A DNA stretch of 64,000 nucleotides, taken from assembly GCF_016859285.1 (NCBI RefSeq), contig NC_053415.1, positions 12,820,001-12,884,000 on the forward strand. The letters run 5' to 3'. The position numbers were made by a program, and so were the translations under genes. Each line of letters starts with the position of its first letter. The first letter of the stretch is position 1. Positions 11,883 through 23,600 of this stretch are shown piece by piece. The notes under the pieces are model-generated. The model did no database searches and had not been told where the DNA came from. It saw only the letters and a list, made by a program, of their open reading frames with translations. The DNA comes from Xiphias gladius. Lineage: Eukaryota; Chordata; Actinopteri; Istiophoriformes; Xiphiidae.

Positions 11883-13576
11883 TTACTCATTGGCACCTAT
11901 AAAGGGGGTGTAAAGAAAAAAAATCAATCAATCATTTTTAATGGAAGACATATTTTTTCAGCAAGCCAATATCTGTTTAAGTTTACCTACCACAGTTATA
12001 AAGGACATTTATTTTATGAAGATCTAGAGCACTTGGGCCATCTCGCTGACCAATGGGAATGTAAGGATCTGGTTTGGGGATTATTGTTGGTCCACCATCT
12101 TCAGAGAAGGAATACCTGGATCAAAGATACAGAAAGTACATGGTAGTAACGCACCATGAAAACGTAAAAAAGTTATAATTATGTTTCCCTTAAAAGAGCA
12201 GCTTACCTTCCATAATGCATGACAGAGGTGTAGTCATATGGGCTGTTGAGATTGTTTGTCACCTGTTTCCTGAAGTTGTGAATGTGGTCTGTTAAAACCA
12301 AAACAAAAAAAAAGACATTCGACTCATTAGGTGAAAAAAGGGCAAACTATGTAAAAAAAAAAAAAAAAAAAAAGGCTTTCTGAATGAAGTAACATATTGT
12401 TGGGAGATGATCATTGATCCTAACCTGCCATGATGTTTTTCCATATAATTGTAACATAGTGGTCTCGATCCGAGCGAGACTGCTCATGTACAAAGCCGAG
12501 AGCGTGCATGAACTCGTGGGCAGCCACTCCTGACCACATGCATCCCGGAGTCTGCAGTGACAAGGTTTGGCTTCCTCCAATCTGCCCGAGAAATGACCAG
12601 CAGCTTGGGGTACAGAACAAGAATCCCCTGTCACTACAATGCAAAACTACCACACCAGAATTATATATAAATATCAAGGCGGGTATTACATGTAAAAGCC
12701 ATTTGTCGCAGTCATACTCACCCATATCTTGGCTGAACATCAAGGAAACTGGCTTCATGAGTGCGTGGAACAAATTTAATGCATGTTCCAGAGGAAATGT
12801 CCTGCATCCCAGTTTCTATGGTGATTCTGTCCATGTCGTCTACCATCAAAAACAAGCAAAATCTGCAGAAAGATTCAAACTGCAAATGCCTTTGTAACAC
12901 CTCTTTAAATATGCAGATTCATACCATATAGTGGGGAGACGATGTATGGTATATAAACAAATCCATCAACTGATTTAGGCCACAGGCAAGCATTGCCAGG
13001 GCAGCTTATCGCACTCCGTACGTATGAACTGGCAATATCCCCCTCTCTGAGTGTCAGTCCTCGAGGGACTCGCAACCCTTATGAGAAAAAACATTGTACT
13101 GAGTCCATGATATACTAAAAAACTTAAATCAGTACAATTTTGTATTATTTACAGCTTACTTACTGCTATTGACCTCTAGGATTTGGTCCATTACATTCAT
13201 TTCCTCCCGGTCTGTAATTTCATCTGAATGCAAAAACAAAGAACGTTTTAACAGTCTTCCTCCAATTTCCATAATTAGAATTATCATAAAAATGTGGAGT
13301 ATTATTTACATGCATTATGAAGTGCATGTAAGAGTAGCTTTTTTTACAAGAGCCCACCTGAGTATTTCCTTTTCAACCTCACATTTCCCTCATGTACACC
13401 TGTAGAATTCTGTAATACAAAGGCGCATGTTAATAAGGTTTGGCTACAAAGCACGACAAGACCTAAAGGGGGTCTGATCCAAAATGTTTTCTCTTGGTAC
13501 TGACCTTAACAGGTAGAGTGTACGCCCGGGTCAGAAAGCCAAAGAAGATACCCAGGAGGATCATGGTAGAATGCAT
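11883..13576 (-). CDS. Astacin-family metalloprotease, six-cysteine (C6AST) type, copy 1
   Basis: Secreted zinc endopeptidase of the fish group that includes hatching enzymes, nephrosin and patristacin. Nine coding exons: 13576-13505, 13409-13358, 13211-13164, 13077-12925, 12839-12722, 12603-12425, 12288-12207, 12115-11991, 11896-11883; all GT-AG, 280 aa. A hydrophobic signal peptide (MILLGIFFGFLTRAYT) is followed by a propeptide. The mature domain begins near LREGDIA. The extra Cys pair near its N-terminus (ISCPGNACLW) marks the six-cysteine group. Zinc site HEFMHALGFVHE has ligands His177, His181 and His187 with catalytic Glu178. The Met-turn is SVMHY (Met231). There are no domains after the protease. 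The first two methionines, 4 codons apart, are both possible starts; I took the outer one. The tandem neighbour at 14.8-16.7 kb is a paralog. The biological substrate cannot be read from sequence, and the exact member (LCE-like, nephrosin-like or other) is unsettled. Confidence 0.93.
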
Positions 13577-13660
13577 TGTTATGTTTCAGACTGGTATACA
13601 AGTTTCAGTCCGCGGTCTTCCAATGCAACAGCTAAATGAACTCCTCACCGCCACTGACTC

Positions 13661-13667
13661 TATATAC
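13661..13667 (-). promoter_or_regulatory. TATA box of astacin copy 1
   Basis: The minus strand reads GGGTATATAGAG here, about 85 bases upstream of the start codon. A start of transcription 25-30 bases downstream would leave a 5' UTR of about 55-60 bases. TATA boxes suit highly induced, cell-type-specific secreted enzymes. Confidence 0.6.
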
Positions 13668-13679
13668 CCGCTTCTCCTG

Positions 13680-14650
13680 ATGCGCTCTGTACTGATTGGG
13701 CACATGTTCTGTGATGAAGCATGATTAAGACCCCTCATCATCCAGTCTATGTAATTTACTCAAGTCCACTGTTGAGCCATAACAGGTGGTCCCGGCGCTG
13801 ACCTTCACTCGTGCCCTGTACTTATCGCATGTTAAGATTCAGCACTTTCAGAAATTAGACACTTAAAGGTGTTTTGTTGCTGGATGTGCTACAACTCAGC
13901 AGTTGGTATCAGGAGAATAACTGAGTCCACCCAGTTCAACAGACCAGCAATTTGTGTCTGACTGAAGTGGCAACCAGTGATTTTGTGATAAACTTGGTTG
14001 ATAACTGTCTTGACAACAATCATTTTGTCACATAGGTAAATATATATATATTAGAAAAAAACCCTTATCCTTCTTCCAATATTATTTCTATTTTTATCAA
14101 GGGGCGGGAAGGGAAGGGGGGAAGGAGGAATTTAATTTGGTAGCAGTTTATTCAATCTTTCCTCCGTAGCTACTGCAAGAACATTAGTACTATAAAATTT
14201 CTGTATTGGAGTTAAGGGTGCATGGTTTCAATTATGGATCCTTACATGTCCTGTCATATCACAAACTGGTTCTTTATTAATCCAGGTGAGTGCTTTCTTT
14301 AGTCTTCGTCTGATTAAAACTGATAACTATTCCTCTTGCTTATGTGTTCACATGACCCATGTTGCAATACTTCAAATACTTTATTTTACTCTAGTGTTAT
14401 GTATGCATGCAAAAAGGAATACATTTTCTTCACCACTCAAGTCATCTCTGACTGCTTTATGAAAAGGCTTACGTTGTATATATAGGTTAGACAGTGACAC
14501 TTGGATGACCACTTCAAACTAAGCTATGACGAATGTTAGTGTTAGCCTTCTTTTCTTCCTCTCACACATCAGTTTCATTATAACTTTCTCAGCCTTCTAA
14601 AAATAAGCAACACATCTTGTTTAGGCTCACACAATTGCATGTACAAGGGG
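13680..14650. other. spacer between the two astacin genes
   Basis: About 1 kb with no supported exon. It contains the upstream region of copy 1 and the 3' flank of copy 2, plus a G/A-rich patch near 14100-14130. Confidence 0.6.
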
Positions 14651-14679
14651 GAAATGCTGGTAGAAAGTGTGAATCAATC

Positions 14680-14718
14680 TTTATTGAAATTGTTTCCATG
14701 ATTTAATATCAATTTATT
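14680..14718 (-). terminator. polyadenylation signals of astacin copy 2 (two AATAAA)
   Basis: TTTATT at 14713-14718 and at 14680-14685 read AATAAA on the minus strand, about 50 and 80 bases past the stop codon. Confidence 0.6.
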
Positions 14719-14766
14719 TTAGTTGCTTCCAGTACACTCCTGTTTCCCCTCCACTCAGTTTGGTTA

Positions 14767-16699
14767 TTAATCATCCTTGTCACCTGCGGAGAGACACAGA
14801 AAGTAATCAAACATTTGACAGTGAGGGACATCTCTAGAATTATTTGCCCATTTTGCGTCATAGTCCATTTCTGAAATAATTGCTGGAGGTTAGTTAAGGA
14901 TGTTTGGTACCAACTGCATTTATAAAGCTTGTTGATTTTCAGCTTGTCAATGTGGCTGAGAGTCGATGCCTGGCCCAGCTTTATGTCTTTGCTGTTCTTA
15001 GGAATGATGGTTGGCTCCCCATCCTGAGAGTAGGCAAACCTAAACATGTATACATGCTAGATTATAATGCATCAATAATATCACAAGATTATTCAGTGAT
15101 CTAAGTCAAAGTTAAATTACTTACATCCCAAAGTGCATGATTGAGCCATAGTCATACGGTAAGTCCAGAATGTCAGTCTTGAATTTCTCAAAATTCCTCA
15201 AACGATCTGTTGGAAATTGGAAAATATTTTTTATACTTACTTGTAAGCATTAGTTCAAGTTTTTTTTGTTTTCGTTTTGCTTTGTTATACAATGTATAGA
15301 ATTTCACATCTTCGGTCTGAAAATTGGTATAGAAATACAATTAACTATAAACATTCTTTAATTTACCGTTGGTGGAGATCTCACTCCCCAATGCCACCCC
15401 CCTTCCCGCCCCTTTGAAATTACCCCTCCAAATGTTTGGCCACATGATGGTGACATAGTTGTCCCGGTCAAAGCGAGACTGCTCGTGCACAAAGCCCAGG
15501 GCGTGCATGAATTCATGGGAAATCACTCCAACCTGGAGGCAGTCAGGGCTCTGGAGAGATATGGTCTGTCTTCCACCACGGGAACCAAGGTAGGACCAAC
15601 ACCTGGATTAACAAGCACGCACCCAGACACAAAGCATATGATTAGAAAAACTCAAAGAAAAACACTTCCTTGACTAACTCTACTCATATTTCTTATAATT
15701 GCTGCTACTCAAGTCTGCATTACACATCTCCTCCACACAGAAAAAACATTTTGCCTAAGGAGCAACATTATTAAAACAAAGACTACCACAATATGGAATC
15801 AAACTTTCCCGGCAAAGGCTCTCACCCAGACTTTGGCTGGATGTCGATGTAGTCTCGCTGGTGAGTCCGAGGAACAAACCGCACACAGGTACCTTTCTCT
15901 ATGTTCTCCATCCCTTTCTTTATCAGCTTTGTCTCCATTTCAGCTGTTCATTGGTTGGGACATAATGGAGAGGGCAGAAACAATTTATGAATCACTGAAA
16001 ACCATGTGGGTGAGTCTTAAAAATGAGTAGACTTTAAAGTATTGCATTTCATTAAATTTTGAAAACTAAAAAACATACAGTATTCAGGTGAGAGCCTGTA
16101 TGCAACGTAGACATGTCCATCCACTGACTTAGACCAGAGGCAGCTCCTTGCAAAGCAGACTTTGGAGCGCCTTCCAGCAGATACAGCAATGTCTCCCTCT
16201 CTGAGACTAGTAATGCCATCAATGATTCGGGAAGCTGAGACAGACATCAGGGGAAATTAAATCATTCTAAACTGGACAACCGGAGCTCATCTGTTACAGT
16301 ATGTTGTGTAAACTGCAACTGAATTGAAGTAAATTATTTGCAACTTACCTTGGAACTCATTAGCTTTAATGATTTCATCCATTGCTGTCCCATCATCGTG
16401 CTCTTCACGCGCTTAAAAAGAAGTTGAGTTGTTAGTCAGTGTGTGTGCTTTTAAAACAGTCACACTTACATCTACATTTTGATCAAATCCAAATTGCATT
16501 TACCTTTATAACCAATGGGGCCCCATTTTGGGCTGAACAAAAATTTCTGCAAAAAAGACAAAGTTGTTTGCAATTCAGCTGCAAGCTGTTGTTGAACTTG
16601 TTAAAATTGCAGCCCCACTCCAATTCCAAGCATATTTACCTGGGTATGTACAACTGAGAGACAGGTGGAAACCATGCACAAGAGGATAATCCGGTCCAT
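14767..16699 (-). CDS. Astacin-family metalloprotease, six-cysteine (C6AST) type, copy 2
   Basis: Secreted zinc endopeptidase, tandem paralog of the gene at 11.9-13.6 kb. Nine coding exons: 16699-16640, 16546-16504, 16411-16349, 16234-16079, 15943-15826, 15602-15424, 15206-15125, 15039-14915, 14783-14767; all GT-AG, 280 aa. Exons 5-8 are 118, 179, 82 and 125 bases, identical to copy 1. Signal peptide MDRIILLCMVSTCLSVVHTQ, then a propeptide, then LREGDIA. Extra Cys pair VCFARSCLW. Zinc site HEFMHALGFVHE has ligands His176, His180 and His186 with catalytic Glu177. The Met-turn is SIMHF. An in-frame ATG 13 codons upstream (16738) gives a poorer signal peptide and lies only about 25 bases from the TATA box, where transcription should begin, so I chose the inner ATG. 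The protein differs from copy 1 in much of its length, so the duplication is not recent. Confidence 0.93.
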
Positions 16700-16760
16700 C
16701 TCTGCTGGTAAGATACAGTATGTCTTCAGCGGTGCCATTTTACCTGCACTAACACCTAGC

Positions 16761-16766
16761 TTTATA
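16761..16766 (-). promoter_or_regulatory. TATA box of astacin copy 2
   Basis: The minus strand reads CATATAAAGC. It lies 62 bases upstream of the ATG at 16699 and only about 22 bases from the ATG at 16738, so transcription would start at about 16732-16738. This decides the start codon in favour of 16699. Confidence 0.65.
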
Positions 16767-17169
16767 TGCGTTCCCAATCACTGTCCTGAGATAATACCCA
16801 TGATTATCTCAGGTAAATTACAGGGTTGCTGTTATTTGTTTGTGAGTGAGTTTAATCCCCAAATTAGTTAGATTCTTTCATAAACAACAACTCCAACAGG
16901 AGGATAATGTGAGGTCTCACTGTGTGTAATAACAGCTCCACTTCAATGACTAGGTTTAAATTAAACGGTATAATGTTTGGCACAGGTTTGGGGCAATTTT
17001 AGGCTTTGGATGTATTATACATTTACCAGGAGTACTGTTTTACTGTTAAGATTACCAAGCAGTGTTACGCTAGTCATAACCAATGATATGTAACCGTCGC
17101 AAAAAAAAAACATATATGTGAAACACATATTCTTGTTGTCTGTGTTTTGTGAAAAGAGGAAAACATCAA

Positions 17170-17242
17170 CGCCCGAACAGGGACTTGAACCCTGGACCCT
17201 CAGATTAAAAGTCTGATGCTCTACCGACTGAGCTATCCGGGC
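17170..17242 (-). tRNA. tRNA-Lys (anticodon UUU)
   Basis: A 73-base cloverleaf on the minus strand. The acceptor stem GCCCGGA pairs with TTCGGGC plus discriminator G. The D arm is GCTC-AGTCGGTAGA-GC, the anticodon arm TCAGA-CTTTTAA-TCTGA with anticodon TTT, and the T arm CAGGG-TTCAAGT-CCCTG. The A and B boxes are intact and there is no intron. A run of four T in the transcript direction follows within about 10 bases (17163-17160) and can serve as the RNA polymerase III stop. It matches the vertebrate tRNA-Lys-TTT sequence as I know it. It sits 127 bases upstream of the start codon of the divergent coiled-coil gene. Confidence 0.97.
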
Positions 17243-17369
17243 TCTGACTGCGACGCCGGAAACGCTTAATATAAAGCCGCTGAGACCGACACCGTACGCA
17301 CACGAGTGAGAAGTTTGATCTCAGTGAAGCAGGTCGGCAAATCCTGATACTTTAGAAAAACGAGATATC

Positions 17370-19307
17370 ATGACCCCGTTTTCTGGCCTTAAACTTCAGA
17401 TTCAACATGAAGATTTTACGGTAGGTTGATGTCAACATTCGCTAACGGTAACCACCTAGCTAGCAAGCTAAATTTGCCAGGCTTGCTGTCGGCGGCTGCA
17501 GCTAAGTACATTAATTAAAAAAACCTACAAATTATCGGTGGAAAATAACTAAAGAAACTTCTCCGACAGCTCGCCTACATTCGAGCGAGCGTTAACTTCT
17601 CGATAGCAAACGGAGTCACGCTATGCTAACGTTGTAATTGCTCTCGTTCACTTGTAGGAGCAGATCAGAGAGCGGCAGCGTGCCATCCACGACAACGGCC
17701 GCAAACTGGAGGACGTCCAACAGCAAAGACTGCGTGTTGAGGAAGAGATAATTCAGTGGTACCATTATTACTTAGTTTGTATAACTTATAACTAAGTGGA
17801 ACTTATGTTTGGAACGTAAAAAAACAAAAAAAAACTGTTTTGTCAGAACCTGTGTCCCCTCTGTGTTACTGCAGATGCAACTTAACGCCGGTGGTTGTGG
17901 ATTTTGAACGTTAATTTGTTCTGCTCGGTTCGGCCAATGTGTGAATTCCGGTTAAACAATACAGATTTTATGTTCGTTCATACGAACCACTGACTCGCTT
18001 GGCCAGGTTATTTTTTTCAGTTGACCTAACCCGAAAGGAAGAAGCAGCCCTCCAGGCTCTATTGTTTTCCACCTAGCCCTCCTTGTGGCAAATTAAAAAC
18101 CATCTAATAATATGCAAGAGATTTTCATTGGCAGGGGCGCTACACACGAATTATCTTTAATCACTGGCATGTATAAGGGCACCTGTCGATTTTTAAAATA
18201 ATAAAATCAAAATAACTTACTTGAAGTATTATACAACTGAAAGAATTTTGTCATTGAACAGTATCAGCAAAGCACCTTTTAACTTAACAGCAAAGACCAA
18301 TCGTTGAAAGGAAAGCACTTTGCTTGGCCATGACAGCACTTAAATTAATTAATCAGCTAGGATCAAATAGTCGAGTACAAGTACAAAGAAGCACTGTTTG
18401 ACCAACATTAAGGAGCAGCCGATGCATCTGTATTGTAACAGCAGTGACATTAGCTCAAGGCTACCACCACAAACAGCTGTAGGGGAGGTGGTAAGTCGAA
18501 AGTCTGCTTTGGCAGAAATAGTCAGACTCTCCCTAACTGTAAGTTGTTATCAACAAGTCAAAAGTCAAGATGAGTTGCAAGGCAAGCTTGAAGTCAATTT
18601 ATTTGTTGGTCAAGTGTGATTTATAAGTAGTAGACACCAGCTTGAGCACCCATATCGCTGGTGATATGCAATATGCTAGAGACACAGCTACCTTTCATAC
18701 GGGACCTCTTATGTTTAAAAGCTACAGTGTGTTGCCCTTTGAGGAAAGAGGGTGATATTGAGGCGCGTTGACCTTCGTGCAGTTGTTAAATGTCTTATGA
18801 GTTCTGCTCTCGCTTGCAGCACCAGGGAAACTGAGCGGAGGGTTGAGTTGATGATGGAAAAAAGCGAAGTTGTCGATGTGTTACAGCAACTGGGTCATAT
18901 ACTGCAAGAGGAAAGGCGTCTTTCTGAACAACTGAATGGTCAAGCCTCTGAAGACAGGTAGGGTACTGTGCTGTGTTCACAGCGAAAGAAGATATAAACT
19001 CGCAAACCTGCACTATACGTTCATTATGTTTCAGAAACCTAAAGAGCGATTTACAGGAGAGGAGTGAGCGTTTCACGAACAAGGCGAGAAGCCTTGCTGC
19101 TGAAATTTTGGAGGTGAAACAGCGTCTGACAGAGGCCAAGGCTCGCAGTATGGCTGCTGGTAAGAGTTTTATGGAGGATGTCTACATCCTGGTAAACTCA
19201 TATTTGATACAGTTTGTAATATGCTTTGTTTTTCTTTGCAAACAGCAGAGGCTTTGCTCCACGCACCAACCAGAAAATCAAAGCGAAATCAAAGCAAATC
19301 CAAGTGA
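17370..19307 (+). CDS. small coiled-coil protein, not recognised
   Basis: Five coding exons joined by GT-AG introns in phase: 17370-17420, 17658-17758, 18820-18957, 19035-19159, 19246-19307, about 158 aa. It starts MTPFSGLKLQ. The middle (about residues 18-135) is rich in Glu, Arg, Gln and Leu with heptad-like spacing and almost no Pro or Gly, so it should form a long coiled coil. The C-terminus is basic (RKSKRNQSKSK). There is no signal peptide, membrane segment or enzymatic motif. A polyadenylation signal AATAAA follows at 19411-19416. I do not recognise the family. Size and shape resemble small kinetochore, centrosomal or synaptonemal-complex subunits, but that is only a resemblance. The gene lies upstream of ankzf1 in the same orientation. 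Confidence 0.8.
17430..17640. other. second cluster of TAGC / AACG motifs
   Basis: Intron 1 of the coiled-coil gene has CGCTAACGGTAACC, CTAGCTAGCAAGCTAA, GAGCGTTAAC and GCTAACGTTG within about 200 bases, resembling the cluster in proximal tra2b intron 1. Confidence 0.45.
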
Positions 19308-19410
19308 ATCAATTATTTAAAGTTTGTTTTGTAGATTACAGGTAAATTTGTTTTAATCTTGTGTTTCATCTAATCTTAAAAATTGATTTTGTATGTATTT
19401 TGTTGCACCT

Positions 19411-19416
19411 AATAAA
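19411..19416 (+). terminator. polyadenylation signal of the coiled-coil gene
   Basis: AATAAA about 100 bases past the stop codon, giving a short 3' UTR. Confidence 0.65.
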
Positions 19417-19429
19417 ATGTTTGACTTGA

Positions 19430-20090
19430 TATTGTCCCAGAAATACTTTGACTTAATAGCCAACAGCTCAGGTGCCATATAATTGGCCAGTGATGTATTG
19501 GGAAAACTCCCCATCAATTCGAGACACACCCAATATAATTTTACTATTGGAAAGGTTGATATATAAAACCATACAGCCTTGCAATTGTGTACATACATCA
19601 ACTATGTATATATAAAGACACATATGTATAAACTTGACACACTCTTTATTATAAAAGCAAATGGCAAAATGGAAAATATTTACATGAATAAACCAAGGAA
19701 ATATTCAGGTGGGAAAGTTGAAATTGAAAAGCCAGTAAAAGGGAAATGCCAGATAAATTATATTTAACTTATTGTATCAACTGATTGAAGTCAAAGAAAA
19801 CGTACAATGTTTATTTAATATACATAGAAATAATTTTACTGTTACTTATTAATCATGAAGTCTATGCCCTTACTGCTCAGATTAGAGTTCATTGACATAT
19901 GTTGCTCTATGATACTGAGTAATCAAAACCGTGGGTAAAGCGTTATAGTAAAATGTGCAGCATTCCCCTCTGAAGTATAATAGCATATATGATGTACGTA
20001 TAATCACACAAAGTGCCAGTTAAACCTTTTAAACGTTTGATTAATGTGCTTTCAGTGGTTTAGGAAACATGGGCTTCTTTGCAACCTGCG
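19430..20090. other. spacer before ankzf1
   Basis: AT-rich DNA with no supported exon. The ankzf1 promoter should lie at its right end. Confidence 0.55.
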
Positions 20091-20208
20091 AACGTCTTCT
20101 CATTGAGGTGTTCTTGACGTTTTGGGGCTTCCGTAGTATGTCGGGAGGAAGCAGTTGGGTAAAAAAAAAAAAAAACGTCAACGCAGCCGTGTGAGACATT
20201 ATTTTATG

Positions 20209-20599
20209 GTAAGTTGCTATTTTTAAGTTAGTTAATTGTAAGTTCCAATATATGCCATATACTTATCAGCAAGTTGGAGAAGAGAGAAAACAGCAAAGCC
20301 GTTTAATAAAGATAATAGTCAGCGCTATTCACTATTACACGTGTCGTTCAAAAGGACGCGTATGGCCAAGTGTACATCGGCTAAGATAACATTAGCTCAT
20401 ATAATAGAGTAAGATTGGTTTGTACGTTGTTGAGAGCTCGTGGCTGTAATGGTGTCATGTCGAACACAAAGAGGGGTTTGAGTAATTTGTTAAAAACAGA
20501 CTAGTGTGGTTAATTATTGTGGATGTTTCCGAACGAAACCGATTGTTTTGAATAGCACCAAACATAACGTAGGGTTCTCTGTTTCTAATCTCCTAACAG
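20209..20599 (+). other. ankzf1: probable 5' UTR intron of ankzf1
   Basis: A strong donor (ATTTTATG|GTAAGT) at 20209 and an acceptor (TCCTAACAG) ending at 20599 lie just upstream of the ankzf1 start codon at 20651. This suggests a non-coding first exon ending at 20208 and an untranslated intron of about 390 bases. Inference from splice signals only. Confidence 0.5.
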
Positions 20600-20650
20600 G
20601 TCAAGAGATAGAAAAAATAATAATTAAAAAACGAACAAACCACGGCGACA

Positions 20651-23600
20651 ATGACGACTTCTGCCGACAACCGCTCCATCTTTGATTTGTGCCCAAAAGA
20701 TGAGGCTTTGACGGGACTGCGAGAAGCGAAGCCCGTCCTGAAGCAGCATGTCAACACCGAGCCAGCCTCACAAGGTATGTATGAACTGTAGCTGTAGGTT
20801 CATGACTGTAGTAAAGACAGTACCCTTAATTTTCTGTCTTGTTTGAAACCTAGCCGTCCACACAGGGTTGGAAGATGAATGCCCAGAGGATGACAGACAG
20901 TGGGAGTGCGGCCTGGCTCGGGAGGTGTCAGACAAGATGGTCTGCTCAGCCTGCAGGTGCACCTTTATTAATCGTGAGGAACAGGTGATCATCCAACACT
21001 TCTCTGTTCGGCCGGCAAAGACCTGTTGATGTGAAGAAGGCTGCTCATGACTCTGGGTCACCATTTCTCTACATTTCAGATGGAGCACTACAAGCTCGAC
21101 TGGCATCGCTTCAACTTGAGGCAAAAAATGGCAGGATTGCCACCAGTCACTGTCGAGGAGTTTGAGAGGAAGACTGGAGCTGGTGAGGAAAACCCACACA
21201 CATTTAGCACAGAGTTTAACAGGTGGAAGAAGTGATTGTAACAGGTAATTGATTTTCAGTTATCACTTTACAGGGGACATGTCAAGTATCTCAGGCTCAG
21301 ATTCTGATTCGGAGGAAGAAAACTCATATAGTGACGGCGGGGGAACAAGCAGCAATGCGACTGGCACGGATGAGAGCTCCCTTGAAACCAGTTTAATTAC
21401 CGGCCGGCTCTCCAGCAAGGCTGTTTTCCAGAACTCAACAGGACAGTATGTGTCAGTCTACCGCTGCATTCTGCAGGGGAAGGTGAGGCTCAGCCTATAG
21501 AATACAGTACAGTGTGTAATCTATGTGTTAACACAACTTTTGTTTTTATGCTAATTTCATATTCTGTTCCTGTAATATTTCAGTCAGATGATGAGCAGGA
21601 TATAGGATCCTCCCTAATGGCCATAAGTAAGAAGACTGTGTGGGTTGTTCTCATGACAGGTGGAGGCCACTTTGCTGGTGCTGTCTTTCAAGGGTGAGTA
21701 GACAGTTTTTTTTTTTTATATTTTCTTTTTTTTATTTGCTTGTTTTTTGGTCAGCACTTCAGATCACAACTTATGAGTGGAGGTGTAAGAATAATAGGAC
21801 AGCCAGCACAGTGGTTTATAAGCATGTCCCCAACATATTGTATATGTGTTACAGAAAAGAAGTCCTTCAGCACAAGACTTTTCACCGATACACAGTGAGA
21901 GCAAAGCGAGGCACCGCTCAAGGACTCAGGGACTCTCAGAACCGCGGTCACGCACCAAAGTCTGCAGGAGCTGCTCTGAGGCGACACAATGAGGCAGCGC
22001 TAGTCAAGGCAAGATTACAGTCCATTTAGCTGCACTGTCATTTTGCTCTTTCAGTGATAGCCAGGAATAGCTCTATTTTATTTACAGACTACCAACAAAA
22101 AAGGCCAAAATAAGCTTAAGGCTATTGTTCATTAATAAGAGCTAACGATCCACATAACACTGTTAAAGGTCCTCTGTTGAATTGCATTCATTTCTCTCCA
22201 GTACAAGTTAAAATTTCTGTCAGGGCAGTCATCCTGCTCCTAATGTGGCTGTTTTTTTGTTTTTGTTTTTTTTTGCTCTTGTAAGAGTATGCTGGTGCAA
22301 CCACAGAGCGCAAGGGCTGCTTAATCGCAAAAACACTTGGGCTCTGTGTAAGGGTTGCTTATTCCAAAAGGCAAAGTTGAGTGAGCAATTGCGTATTGTC
22401 AGAAGACAACTCCAAAAACTGGACAGCAACTACTGTCATTTTAAACACATACTTCTCTTGTTATTGTTACAAGAGTAAATCCGATTCTAGATTTACAAAG
22501 TAATTAATGTAAAATGTAAATGTATTTGGTCTTAGGAGTGTGGCTGAATTCTTCCTAACTTTTTCTTGTCAATGAATCTCATTCATAAGGTGAGGTATTA
22601 AGTTATTCGTGTACAGTTTCTTCATACACAAACACTTCTGTAACCTTTTGCAGGACATCCAGGATCTATTGGTAACCTGGACTGAATACTTGAAGGAGGC
22701 CTCTGCAATATTTGTACGAGCCCCTAGCTATAACAAGACCATCTTTTTTGGTGGTCGGGCAGCTCCCCTTGACAAAAAAGACCCCAGGATCCGTACACTC
22801 CCCTTCGCCACACGCAGGGCAACTTTTCGAGAGGTACAGAGGGTACATGAGGTGCTTTCCACCGTTCATGTTTATGGTAAGCTGAATAACATATTTGGAG
22901 TAATAGCATGTTGTCTGCTCATTGTCATACAGCCAGGGTATAATCAAAAATATCTCATTGCAGGAAGAGACACAGACATGTCTACAGTCTTCAGTCAGTC
23001 TAAGAAGGCATGGAAAAAAACTGTCAAGCCATTAGCACAAAAAAACACTGATCATGAGCAAAGTAAGTTGAAGAAGTTTAAATATACACTCTTCATTTAC
23101 ACTCTATGTAGATAAAATATCATGGCAAAACATATCTTACTAAAATTAGGTGAAAATTGCTGTTTCAACTCAGTTATTTTACCATGAAATTTGGTATTAC
23201 AGTCCAATTCCTTTATTTTTGGCTTCAGCAGAAGAAAACCATGATAGCTCAGATAAAGAAGAGGGTGGAGAGATCCAGCTGGAGATGGTGGAGCTGACAT
23301 TAGGAACCCTGGACCTCAGGGAGTATGAAATAAATCCCTCCAGGCACAGGAGGAGGAGGAGGAGAAAGAAGGAGGAAGCCAAAGTGCAAAATGAGACTAG
23401 GTCCAGTCCAGTGTTTCATGACATAGGTGGCTATAGCTACATTTTAAGAACCCAAAGAATGCTTATTTCTCACATAAATGTTCTGCAAGGTTTATGAAAT
23501 TTCTTATCCATCTGTGACAGGATTGAGTAACACAGAAGCAGACAATCAAGAAGAGGAGGTGCCGGAGGCTACACCAGCAGGAGACGCCCCTCGAGCAACA

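Noticed and set aside
12508-12897. 129-codon plus-strand open frame over astacin copy 1
   Set aside because: It is the antisense shadow of the protease exons, which carry the zinc-binding motif on the minus strand.
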